64,000 nt of DNA from Adineta vaga (lineage: Eukaryota; Rotifera), in assembly GCA_021613535.1 (NCBI GenBank), contig CP075494.1, forward strand, positions 1,054,001 to 1,118,000, in the 5' to 3' direction. This document shows positions 36,143 through 46,087 of this stretch, in pieces (position 1 is the stretch's first letter; the number at the start of each line of letters is the position of its first letter). The translations under genes and the position numbers were made by a program. Under the pieces are notes generated by a model. The model was not told where the DNA came from, did no database searches, and worked only from the letters and a program-made list of their open reading frames with translations.

Positions 36143-36925
36143 ATTCAAATAATTAATGTAAATTGTGTTCTTTAATAAATTCATCAAAATAATCTATTCG
36201 TATTTTAAACGCGACGTAAATGTATCTTCATTCACGAGCAGATTTCATACAACGAAATGTAAATGACATTATAAGACGAGGTAATGTACAAGAACTAATA
36301 ATGAGATGTTTATGTTGATGAAATTCTTCTTATATTCAATTGAATTTCATAACTATACTGTTATACTTTTGCTTTATCTATCTTAATCAATGAATTATTC
36401 TTGAGTAGAATTCAATGTTTTTCTCTTATATTTGTGTATCGAAACGATTTCATTGTCAAATAAAATACGAGAAATGCTTATCTACAAGATGATTTACCGT
36501 TAGATCATTTATTTAAATATTACAAAAAAAAAGAATCAACGGAAATGATCTCTTGTAAACAAATTCAATATTAATAAAAGAATAAATTACATTTTTAGTT
36601 CTTTCTCTTTGCTTTTTATCGATTTATTTATTCTTACAGAATAAACCTTTACAGACTATTCTTCTTCTTCTTCTTCTTCTCTCTTTGTCTTATCCTGAGT
36701 TGCATATAATAACGAGATCATAGCATAGAATATCATCTCATCTATCGTTTCTTCTTTCTTTTTCATGATAGAAAATAAATGTCTCTTTTCCGACGAAACT
36801 ACAAATCCATAATACTCAATACATTTCTATCTTTTAGATGTTTTTTTCTTTAGTTATGAATTTTATCGAAAAACTTCTCATTAAATATTTTAATGACTAT
36901 TCTATATTGATCTTTTAGATATAAT
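36143..36925. other. Intergenic, CTT microsatellite
   Basis: A short TTC repeat (about 36659-36680) is the only structure seen. No gene seen. Confidence 0.55.
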
Positions 36926-38374
36926 ATGTCAAATCTTATTTCATTAAGACGATCTATTCGTAAATGTCAATGTTATTCATCAAGAAGACATTTTCTTTGT
37001 CTATTTCTTTTTCTAATTATTATTTTTCTCTATAATACATTCTCATCAACAACGAATCTCTTAGATCAATGTATGTACGATAAAAGTGAATGTTATTCTG
37101 ATATTGATCAATCATTAAATCGTTATTTTAAAGAATATAAAGATAAATATTCGATGCTATTAACCTATCATCCAAAAATTGATTGTAATTCTGGTCGTTA
37201 TTTATTAATAAATAATTCGAAATTTTCACGTATTCATGATGGAACAGGATCTGTTTTAATGTGGTATTTAGGCTTATTAAATCTAGCATATGAATTTAAT
37301 TTAACTTTAATACATTTTGATTGGATTGCTGAACATTCATATGATGAAAATAATGTTGAAAGAGAAAAATATTGGTTATTTTATCATTGGCAAATACCTT
37401 ATTCAGCTTATCAATCATGTCCAAATGATTCATTTGTACGAAAGAATATTTTTTCATATAATTTGCTTTCTAATCAAACATTTAATCAAGGAAAACAAAT
37501 CTTTACAATAAAATATGATTTAAAAAATTTATTTTCTCAATTTTTAAATAATCTTCCAAATAAAAATCATGGTTTTACATTTTATTCTCATCGAACATTA
37601 TCAATAACATCATCATTAATGAAATTAGGTATTGTTATGGAAATTCGATGGTGGTTACAACATAGAAAATTATATCAATATCCAAATGGAGTTTGGGCAG
37701 GATTATCAATTCCATTAAATAATCAAAATCACTTATTAACATGTCCGAAGATTGATTTGGAAAATAGTTTATTGATTGGTGTTCATATTCGTCAAGGTGA
37801 TATAATTAAACGTGATAAACAAGGTCGAATTGTATTTAATATACTTCAACGTTATATATCAACTTCTGCTTATGCACCATTGTTAATATTTTTACTAAAA
37901 TCTTTACCAAATCAAATTGAAAAACGATATTTTATAACAATTTATAGTGAAGGTTATACAAAGGATTTCAATGATATTCTTATGGAATTAAATAAAATTT
38001 TACCTGAATCATCTTGTCGAATATCATTGATTTTAAATGGACGAACATCGGAAACATTTAATCGTTTAGTACGTGATGATATTTTAATTCATGCTTATAG
38101 TACATTTAGTTTAGCTTCAGGAATATTTAATAGTAGACAATTAAAAATAGGTCCAATTCATAATCGACAACGAGTTCATGGTATGAGAAATTTTATTGGT
38201 TTAAATTTAGATTCTAATCATACGAAATTTCAATTAACAAATGAAAAAAAACATTTAATTCAACAAAGAATTTCTTATATTTGGAAACAGAAACAAAAAC
38301 AAAAACAAACTTTTCTTCCATTATGGTTAAATAATTATTCAAATGATTATCCACAACAATTTATGTTTATTTAA
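36926..38374 (+). CDS. Fucosyltransferase-like Golgi type II glycosyltransferase
   Basis: An intact single-exon gene of 482 residues. A basic N-terminus and one signal-anchor helix at about 22-41 (HFLCLFLFLIIIFLYNTF) give a type II Golgi topology. The lumenal part has a G-rich segment (RIHDGTGSVLMWYLGLL), expected for a GDP-sugar-binding GT-B enzyme. Near residue 287 it has HIRQGD, matching the H-x-R-x-G-D motif of alpha-1,6- and O-fucosyltransferases. Later, DDILIHAYSTFSLASGIFNS corresponds to the conserved C-terminal segment. It probably transfers fucose to glycans or proteins. The precise acceptor cannot be told. A TTTTAG acceptor-like site lies 7 nt before the ATG. Confidence 0.72.
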   Translation: MSNLISLRRSIRKCQCYSSRRHFLCLFLFLIIIFLYNTFSSTTNLLDQCMYDKSECYSDIDQSLNRYFKEYKDKYSMLLTYHPKIDCNSGRYLLINNSKFSRIHDGTGSVLMWYLGLLNLAYEFNLTLIHFDWIAEHSYDENNVEREKYWLFYHWQIPYSAYQSCPNDSFVRKNIFSYNLLSNQTFNQGKQIFTIKYDLKNLFSQFLNNLPNKNHGFTFYSHRTLSITSSLMKLGIVMEIRWWLQHRKLYQYPNGVWAGLSIPLNNQNHLLTCPKIDLENSLLIGVHIRQGDIIKRDKQGRIVFNILQRYISTSAYAPLLIFLLKSLPNQIEKRYFITIYSEGYTKDFNDILMELNKILPESSCRISLILNGRTSETFNRLVRDDILIHAYSTFSLASGIFNSRQLKIGPIHNRQRVHGMRNFIGLNLDSNHTKFQLTNEKKHLIQQRISYIWKQKQKQKQTFLPLWLNNYSNDYPQQFMFI

Positions 38375-38728
38375 TTAAATAAACATCTATGACAGTTTGA
38401 TTAGAGTGTAGACACGATAAAATATCATTTTGATTTATTTAAAAGAAAGAAATTTAATAAATTGTTAAATACATAGAATAACATGGAACATCATCGTAAC
38501 CTCCACTAGTACATACTGGGATTAAAAGTGCTTCAGCTGAATTTTCAAGACGAGTTAGAGTTAAAATTTGTTTTTTATGAAAATTAGTTCCATTAAAAAC
38601 TAATTGTGTTGGTGTCCATTTAAAACAATTTCGACATAAAAATGGTTTCCAATAAATCATAACTGAATCATTATGATTAATTTGATGAGGAGGAGCAGGA
38701 AGCCAAACTTGAACTTTTTTACTTTCCT

Positions 38729-39853
38729 TTAACCCTTTGAGGCCTGAATTATTTCTGCCGAATTGAAGTTTGATAAAACATACTATTAAGCATTTATATG
38801 ATATTACGACACCTCTGGTTAGGTTAAAATCAAACCATGTGTGATTATATGGTTACCTATTTATTCATTTCAATGCTGATACACATAGTTTTGATGATAC
38901 AAAGAAAAACAATTTTTCACACATAAACCAACACCGCAAAAAGTACATATCACATCCGTCCTTTTCTGTTTTTCTTTCGTACTACAATAAGCACATCTAC
39001 GACGAGTTGAAATAACTTCTGGCATATGAGCTAACAGCTGCGGTTTTTCAGAACTTTTTGTGTCATTTATGCTCTTTTCGATGCGCATCTTCTTCTGATT
39101 ACTCATTGCCAAAGGTCTTCCTGGTCTTTTTCTACTACAATAATTATCTATCAGTGCAGTACTAATAGACGATATATATTCTACTGTACTAATATCACTA
39201 TTAGAAAAATGTTTATAATAGATGAATGAGTTCACCAATGACATACCAAGGAAATGTAAAAATATTCTTATCCAGTTTCTCTTTAATTTTCGACCAGTTG
39301 TATAATACTTAATTTTTTGATCCGATAGATCCACTCCTCCCATGTACTTATTGTACTCAACAATTGCTAACGGACAAGAAATTTGCTTTCTATTTCCATC
39401 TTTATCTCGTCGACTAACTTCACCCTTAACTGCAGGATCAAAGTAGTTTGATGCAATAAGAACTTCTTTCTTGTCCATCCATTTTATTACGGAAACTCCA
39501 TTAGATGTTAGATATCGATAATCGCCTCTCTCAAGTTTTTCTTTTTTCTTCAATTCAGTTGGAAAATATTTTCTATCTGAACGAATTGTACCAGTAGCTG
39601 AAATTTTATTTCTCCTAAGCTTGTGAAGTAATCGTAACGAAGTAAAATAATTATCAAAAAACAATTGACTATTTTTCATGCTTATTCCATTTACTAATGA
39701 CATAACCACATGCTCCCCTAATGACAAATATCGTTCTGTATTTTTTCCTGTATAAATTTCACCACGACACAAAAAATCAAAACACGAATTTTTCAAAATT
39801 AGAAGTTTTCGCTAGGTGGTACATATATGTACCACTGGGACTCAAATGGTTAA
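38729..39853 (-). mobile_element. piggyBac element, N-terminally deleted
   Basis: The element is bounded by TTAA at 38729-38732 and at 39850-39853, the family's target duplication. Its ends match: TTAACCCTTTGAG on the left and, reversed, TTAACCATTTGAG on the right. A perfect 20-bp palindrome (GTGGTACATATATGTACCAC, 39816-39835) lies just inside the right end. At about 1.12 kb it is less than half the length of a complete piggyBac. It is inserted within the coding exon of the secreted-protein gene. Confidence 0.9.
38870..39796 (-). CDS. piggyBac transposase, C-terminal part
   Basis: An open frame of 308 residues without stops. It retains the second catalytic Asp region (FFDNYF, D48) and the third (YNKYMGGVDLSDQ, D156). 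It also keeps the C-terminal Cys-rich zinc finger (RRRCAYCS ... CTFCGVGLCVKNCF). The N-terminal half, including the first catalytic Asp, is missing: only about 50 bp separate the ORF start from the element end. Full transposases are about 500-600 residues. The fragment should be inactive, though the intact ends could still be mobilised in trans. Confidence 0.88.
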   Translation of the reverse strand: MKNSCFDFLCRGEIYTGKNTERYLSLGEHVVMSLVNGISMKNSQLFFDNYFTSLRLLHKLRRNKISATGTIRSDRKYFPTELKKKEKLERGDYRYLTSNGVSVIKWMDKKEVLIASNYFDPAVKGEVSRRDKDGNRKQISCPLAIVEYNKYMGGVDLSDQKIKYYTTGRKLKRNWIRIFLHFLGMSLVNSFIYYKHFSNSDISTVEYISSISTALIDNYCSRKRPGRPLAMSNQKKMRIEKSINDTKSSEKPQLLAHMPEVISTRRRCAYCSTKEKQKRTDVICTFCGVGLCVKNCFSLYHQNYVYQH

Positions 39854-40561
39854 TTCTATTGTTATTTCACTTGGATCATAAGATATTCCAAGATCACCAT
39901 CTCGACATTCTTCAGACCAATTCTTTGGAATTGATTCAAAATATATATCACTGGGTTTTTCTTGAGAATAAATTGTATAATTTTCTATTCTTCGAATAGT
40001 TTGTGTATCATCATGAATAACTTCTAAATATCGAATAGGAATATTTGTATTTTTATGAAAATATATTTCTTGACATCGATAAATTTCACCAGTATCAATT
40101 TGACACGTTTCATTTGAATACCAATAATCTTCATTTTTCGATGAATTCATTGAATGAATCATTGGATAATTAAAATTTAAATAATTTTTAATTCGATATA
40201 AACTATCATTACCCCAATGGAATGGAAATAAACCAAATGAATTCGAACTATATTCCCAATATGTTAAATAAGAACAAAGATTATTTCTATTATTTTCATT
40301 TAAAATTAATTGAACATAATGTTTTGCTTGTGGTGAATCAGATTTTGCATATGGTATGTGTTGCATTACATAAGCAATATCAGTATCTTCATTACTTATA
40401 TTTAGTTTTAAATAAGCACGTTGATTTATTTCATCAATTGCAATTATTGTTTTATTATTATCAGGAGAGAAAATAACTTGTTCAGGAAAATAAGGTTGTG
40501 TTGATTGAACGAAATGTTGATGAAATATGAAAATGAATAAACATAAAAACAACAATTTCAT

Positions 40562-40922
40562 CTTTTTATTATCAAAAATAATATTATTTCAACGCTAAAC
40601 TGATATATTTATACAAAAGAAAAGAAAGATTACTAATGTATATAGTTTTATCTTTTAACAACTCATGAAAACATGTTGATATCATTCTTACGTGAGGTTT
40701 CATTTCGTAAATATAGGATATATTTTTATCAATGAAAGTTTTTGTTATGAGAGCTTCTGCTAGAAAGTGAAATAAAACTATTTTAGTCTTTTCTGTCGAA
40801 ATTTGGCCTCTAGCACTCTTAAGAACAATCGAGAATCCTGATAAGTAAGTTACGTAAAGCCGTGAACAGGTGATTCTGATATAAAGAGAACAAATAAATA
40901 ACTCAAATGAAGATCTTCAACT
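40562..40922. other. Intergenic, nothing recognised
   Basis: A divergent spacer between the split secreted-protein gene and the small TMEM272-like ORF. Confidence 0.5.
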
Positions 40923-41183
40923 ATGGAATCATTACCATCACGATCACAGCCATCTATTCAAAATGAATGTCGAGGGTCGTGGATTGACAGTAAATTACGA
41001 AAACATTTTTGTAGCGTTCCAGTGTTACTCTCTGGTATTTGTGTGATATTAATCATACCGATAACAAAATTAATTATTGGCATTATTCATTACGGTGACT
41101 GTCCTATACGATCATCTGTAGCCATTTATACGATTACATGTGCTTCGGTGGAAATAATTAGAATAAAGGGGGATGAAAAATGA
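40923..41183 (+). pseudogene. Truncated TMEM272-like membrane protein
   Basis: An 86-residue frame. After a polar 30 residues comes a hydrophobic helix (VLLSGICVILIIPITKLIIGII) and then HYGDCPIRSSVAIYTITCASVE. This resembles the TMEM272-like pattern of an Asp-Cys-Pro following the helix and a second helix starting with IPIY. Family members have four helices and about 190 residues, so this ORF stops after two. I found no continuation downstream. It could be a gene remnant, or a short gene whose splicing I cannot see. Confidence 0.4.
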
Positions 41184-41828
41184 ATTCGTATTTCATCTTC
41201 GAAATATTTCTACGAATTCAAATGATTTTTTTCTAAAAAAAAACTCTTTTTGCACATAAATATGCATCTTGAGGGTGTGGATGTATATGACTAGCTAGTC
41301 CTCACCCCACACGCACACCGTCAAGTTAGGTTCTCTATTAATCCTCTGCTATACCCTAAAAAATCAACTAAAAGTCCTACTCGACGCCTCGTAGAGACGA
41401 GATGATCATCATGTGACGTAAGGCAAATCTGCGAGAACAGAAGCATTTTTTTGAAAAAATCTAAACATGTTTGAACGTGTCTAGAATAAAAAAATTTTCA
41501 TATGGATACGAATAGAAACTTCTTTTTAAACTAATTAGTTATATTAGAACGATGTATGGAACATGAGATACTAAATTATTCATTTTATTTTATGTAAGTA
41601 CATGACTTTTCTTATATCAAACAACATCCCATCAAATACTAATCTTAGCATTGAATTTTTTCACTTCTACACTAATAATAGCTACAAACTATGTAATGAC
41701 ATCCGTCAAAAACTTTTAATTAAAGAGTTATAGATTATTTTATTATTCAAACCAAAATCATTTTCACAAATAGATTTTGAGAAGATTCTATACTTCATTT
41801 CATCTCGTATTATACTTTTTCAAAAATT
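41184..41828. other. Intergenic with a hairpin motif
   Basis: The G-rich/C-rich hairpin at 41268-41325 is listed separately. No gene seen. Confidence 0.55.
41268..41325. repeat. Hairpin of the GTGTGGG motif family
   Basis: CTTGAGGGTGTGG at the left pairs with CACACCGTCAAG at the right, with imperfections. The 12-bp palindrome GACTAGCTAGTC (41289-41300) lies in the loop. It sits downstream of the TMEM272-like ORF. Confidence 0.65.
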
Positions 41829-42740
41829 ATGTTTGAGAACAATTCATTGTCAATATCCATTGAATTATGGTTTATTCCATTGGATATTTTTATGATTATT
41901 TGTCTCATATTTGTTATTATACCAATTTTAATCTTTTTATTTATTATTCTATTTGATCAGACATGTCATACAATACCTATGATACTTATTGCCAATTCAT
42001 GTTTAGCACAATTCGTTTTAGGAAGTGATCGACTCGTAATAAGTGGATCTGCATTATATAATGATTTATATAAAATTCCATATCAATATTCATATTGTAT
42101 ATTTTCCGGTTATATGACCTATGTTTCTAGTGCTATGCTTAATTATTCATTTTTATTACAAGCATTTTATCGATACGTTACTGTTATTTATCCGACACGT
42201 ATATTCTGGCAAAGAAAACGAAATCAAATTTTTCTTATTGGTATAACATGGTTCTATGCACTTTTATTTCCTATTGTTTTTCTATTGACTGATGGTATTA
42301 TTTATAATGTTGACAATCAAATCTGTCAAATGTCATTAAAACTTTCATTTTCAATCTTATTTGCTGCATTTTCTATTTATATAATTCCTATAGTTATAAC
42401 TCTTTTTATTTATTGGAAATTAGTTCATTATGTCCATGAAATGAATCAAAGAACAACATCGGTTAATACATTAATTCGTGCAAAACGAGAATTGAAAATG
42501 TTTCGTCGTACAATAATACTTTTATTAATCATATTTACTATCGATTTTCCCTATGCATTATTTATGTTTATGTCATTTTTTAATCAAGCACCTAAATATC
42601 ATTTTCGTATTGCTTATGTATTTGTTGATATTGCCTTGGCATGTGTAATGATTGCTTTATTTCAATTCACAGATCCATTGAAAAAATCGATTAAACAAAA
42701 ACTTCATCTACGATCAGTAGTTGCGCCAATAATGGCATAA
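41829..42740 (+). CDS. Orphan seven-helix receptor (class A GPCR-like)
   Basis: An intact 303-residue single-exon gene with seven hydrophobic helices. A short N-terminus carries one N-glycosylation site. The end of TM3 reads FYRYVTVIYP, so YRY replaces the DRY motif. TM6 (IFTIDFPYALFMFMSFF) has a Pro, and TM7 lacks the usual NPxxY (ACVMIALFQFTDPLKKS) but keeps a related F-TDP. The pattern matches the large families of bdelloid chemoreceptor-like orphan receptors. The ligand is unknown. A relic of a similar 3' end lies about 400 bp downstream. Confidence 0.75.
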   Translation: MFENNSLSISIELWFIPLDIFMIICLIFVIIPILIFLFIILFDQTCHTIPMILIANSCLAQFVLGSDRLVISGSALYNDLYKIPYQYSYCIFSGYMTYVSSAMLNYSFLLQAFYRYVTVIYPTRIFWQRKRNQIFLIGITWFYALLFPIVFLLTDGIIYNVDNQICQMSLKLSFSILFAAFSIYIIPIVITLFIYWKLVHYVHEMNQRTTSVNTLIRAKRELKMFRRTIILLLIIFTIDFPYALFMFMSFFNQAPKYHFRIAYVFVDIALACVMIALFQFTDPLKKSIKQKLHLRSVVAPIMA

Positions 42741-44630
42741 ATAAATAATATGACAAAGACGAACAATTTCAATGAGAAAATTGTTGCGAGTGTGAATGAT
42801 CGTTTAACAAAAAGTAAAAATATCCAACAGTATATTTTTAAGAAATATTAATCAATTCTTCTGCTTTAAATTTTGAGTGAATAATAGAAGAGAAGAATTG
42901 TGAGAAGTACTCAAAAACAATTGTTCAATCATGGTTTATTCATACACTTTCGTTGTCATTAATTTAGTGATAATTAGTTTGACATATAAAACATTTATTC
43001 TCATATCATTTTTGAATTGTTTATATATTTGTGACACGTTATTCGTATTTATAATGTTGCTTTATTTCAATTCACAGATGTACTTAAAGTTTTAATATGT
43101 CGGTGTTGTATTAATTTAAATAAAACTTCAAATACGAATCGAAACTTATCTTGATAAATCTTCATTCTTCTATCTCTTAATTATATTGAGCAGTAGACAA
43201 AACACTAATAAAAATATATAGTTATTTTCTTTATTTCTAATTTTCCTCACCCACATCATGTGTATTACACATATAAACGAAAAATTTATCTTTTTCTTTA
43301 GTAATTCGTTTTCCATCTGTCTCCAATTTGATTGTTACAAAGGTGGAGCGTGATGAGTGTCTGCATAAGAGAAGAAAGATAGAGATGAAGAGAAAACGTG
43401 TATTGTGAGGGTGGGTGTGGATGGGATTGATCAGTAAATATGCCACACCCACGCCCTCAAGATGTCGCAAAGATCGAAAATTACTAATTTATGTTCATCA
43501 CAAATCACGTTAATAAACACACAGATTCGAACTCTTATCAAATAATAACAAAGAAAAGAGAACAAGTCAATTTTTTCTTTTTGTCAAAGGTAAACATCAG
43601 AAAATAGTCAGAAGATTGTATGAGTGGATTAAAACCATTCGTAAATTATTTTTCTTGATTTTCTTCTATTTTTAATTTCATTTTTACGCATTACAATTGG
43701 GTTTTATTCCATTCTACCTTCTCACTCCTCTTTCGTCTATATAAGTCACTGACATCACTCCACAGTGAAAAGAATTGATCTTTCATTTAAAATACGAAAC
43801 AAGAACGATAAAAAATGGTCGAACAAATTGAAGAAACTGGAAAACTGAATGTGGTACTGATAACAATTGGCCATGTCGAAATTGTGGTTGTCTGAACTAC
43901 AGACTGTGACGATTTTTGATGGAGGAGATGCATGCGCTGATTGGACTACGCGTTTATTTATTTCTTCCTCACATGAATCGCATCGATATGATACAAAACA
44001 CACGCTTATATACTCATCCGTCAATAGAAGGAAAGGAAAGGTAATATCAAAGTACAGCAAAATGTACCGAAGTGAGGACAAACAGCATGCGTACAGCGCA
44101 TGTAAGCGAGAGCGTCACACAGACCATGGAAGGAGAATCATTGTCAATGTAGTCATCATTACGACGATCACATACACAGTTAAAATAAATGTGTATGATG
44201 ACAAAACATAAACTGAACAATTTTACTAAACTAATCGTAAAACTTATTCTTATAATAAAATTCAGAATTTTTCTATTAATATATCTTCCGATAAATATCA
44301 TGATAATTTACTGTTTAGGCTTTCAGGAATAAATGTCGAAAGATTATAATTAACAAAATGCACCGAACAACATCAAATATTCGATATTTACAATATGTTT
44401 CATATGTTAATGTTTCATTTTCTCGATAATAACGAAAACTTTCATTAATATTCATTAAAAACATGGTTTTCGAATCAGTTTTGCAGGATAGGTATTTGTC
44501 ACGTTCAGTACATATTATAAGATGTGATTACGCGGAAAGTTAGATCTCATTGAAATATGAAATTTTCTGCAGCAAAAAAAAGACAGAACTTTTGTTAGGA
44601 TTTACAGGAATAAAAATCGAATCGTTTACA
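42741..44630. other. Intergenic, GPCR relic and hairpin motif
   Basis: 43049-43082 repeats the 3' part of the preceding receptor gene (GCTTTATTTCAATTCACAGA) and looks like a relic. A hairpin motif lies at 43406-43459. Overlapping open frames on both strands at 43755-44301 have no recognisable domain. A short plus-strand segment (43873-43925) could encode WPCRNCGCLN, similar to half a RanBP2 finger, but is too short to call. Confidence 0.5.
43406..43459. repeat. Long hairpin of the GTGTGGG motif family
   Basis: TGAGGGTGGGTGTGG at 43406-43420 pairs with CCACACCCACGCCCTCA at 43443-43459, leaving only a two-base bulge and a 22-nt loop. This is the strongest stem of the family. Confidence 0.75.
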
Positions 44631-44638
44631 GTTTTATT

Positions 44639-46079
44639 CTGGGATCGGATTCGACCTATATTTCCTATAAATCCTATGTTTTTGAAAAATCCTATAATTT
44701 GTCCTATCTAGCGCTTATTTTACCTATTTTTCCTATATTACGTCAAGAAAGGAAGGTAAAAGTGTAAAAACCAATCAGTTTTGTTATATTTGGCCCTTAC
44801 CCATTAAAGAGTTCATATACAGGGCTATATAGAAGTCGTGTACCAAAGAGAAGCTTTGATATCTGTATGAAGAATGATTTAATTGTGTTGTTATTTCCAC
44901 CGGTGATAGAGGATCGCAAAGATAGAAAATATTGCATTGTCTTGAGGGGTATACAGAATCTTACAAAAATTAACCCTTTGCAGACGGAATTCCTACATAT
45001 AGCATCGGGAGTATTTCTCAAAATTTGATGATGATATATATACTTCAAATCAATTAAAAGTGCGAAGAAATACCGTGTCGACTGACTTTCTGTCTTAGTA
45101 AAATTCCTCATCAGATTTAAAAAGTACATGAACCTCTTTATATGAGAAGCGTTCCAAATTTTTACTGAAGGTCTCGAATATATCCTATGATTTTTTTCAA
45201 AACTTTATTTACGAATGTTTTCAGAACTATTGGGAAGATTTTTCGAGTGATTATCAAAGAAGTTTTCAGATCTAAGTGTGTTCAACAAAGAACGTAGTAC
45301 TCTTTTCTACCTTAAAAGTATCTTATTTTTCAAATTTCACTTTAAAAAAACTAATAACAGCTTCCAACAAAAAACTCGCATTTTTAAAGTGAGTGGTCTT
45401 CGCATACGGTTGGCAACTTGAAATTTCAAAAGGAACTTTCTAAGATAGGAACTTATAATACGGAGGAGGAAGTTAACGAAGGGCTTGATCTTTTCAAAGA
45501 AATCGTTTTCGAAGAGTTAATTGTTTGCTTAGTTGTCTTTTTGCTTTTGTTCATAGTTTACTGATTAACTCAGGCATGAAGTCCAAATGAGAATGATTCT
45601 TTTCAACAAAACTTGACTGAACGGTGATGGGAGTGAAGGAACGCAAAGCCTAAATTAATCTGTAAAAATTATGTAAAGTAATGTCTTACTCATATTTTAC
45701 AAACGGTTTCTATGAAAAAGAATTAAGCAAGTCCTGATGCAATTGCTACCTGTATTTTACTCAAAGGAAACGTTAGTCAATCAGAGATAGCGTTTTAGAG
45801 TACATATTAGAACTAATTGAACTCATTCATTAAAACGAAATCAATCTATCATTCTTGTAAAAGGAAGTTAGGTATGTTTGATGACGTCCAGCTACTTAGA
45901 TTCATTCTATTCGTAAAAATTCTCGTCCACTAATGTCATAATTATTAAACTTTCAAGTAGAATCAATCTATTTAATAAATCCTATATTATTCTTATTTTC
46001 TATAAAAAATCCTATGTTTTAGAAGAATTGAATCCTGTTTGAATTCCTATGTTTTTAAAAAATCGTAATCCGATGCCAG
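44639..46079. mobile_element. Non-autonomous hAT-like DNA transposon
   Basis: The ends are inverted: CTGGGATCGGATTCGA at 44639 and, reversed, CTGGCATCGGATTACGA from 46079. Both sides are flanked by the same 8-bp duplication GTTTTATT (44631-44638 and 46080-46087). Subterminal regions are rich in repeats of TCCTAT and AATCCTATGTTTTT. An 8-bp duplication and short inverted ends fit hAT, although the first bases are not the commonest hAT ends. No transposase is readable inside: the 110-residue frame on minus (44797-45129) has no recognisable domain. The element is 1441 bp. Confidence 0.75.
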
Positions 46080-46087
46080 GTTTTATT

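Larger units (their letters stand above)
38454..40561 (-). pseudogene. Secreted protein gene split by a piggyBac insertion
   Basis: On minus, 40561-39850 encodes a signal peptide (MKLLFLCLFIFIFHQHFVQS) and 237 residues. The reading frame then runs into a transposon. Beyond the element, 38732-38454 resumes as coding sequence ending SMYLTIY and a stop. Removing the element with one copy of TTAA rejoins both parts in frame as one protein of 328 residues with no other defect. The protein is secreted, with many potential N-glycosylation sites and paired Cys (CRNCFKW; ETCQIDTGEIYRCQ). I do not recognise its family. As it stands the message would end inside the transposon shortly after PSEITIELT. 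The other haplotype may carry an intact allele. Confidence 0.8.

Noticed and set aside
43755-44301. Three overlapping open frames on both strands, and a WPCRNCGCLN segment like half a RanBP2 finger
   Set aside because: The frames overlap in sense and antisense with no domain. The finger-like segment has only one Cys pair and ends at a stop.
44797-45129. Possible transposase in the hAT-like element
   Set aside because: 110 residues with no hAT or other transposase motif; treated as chance.
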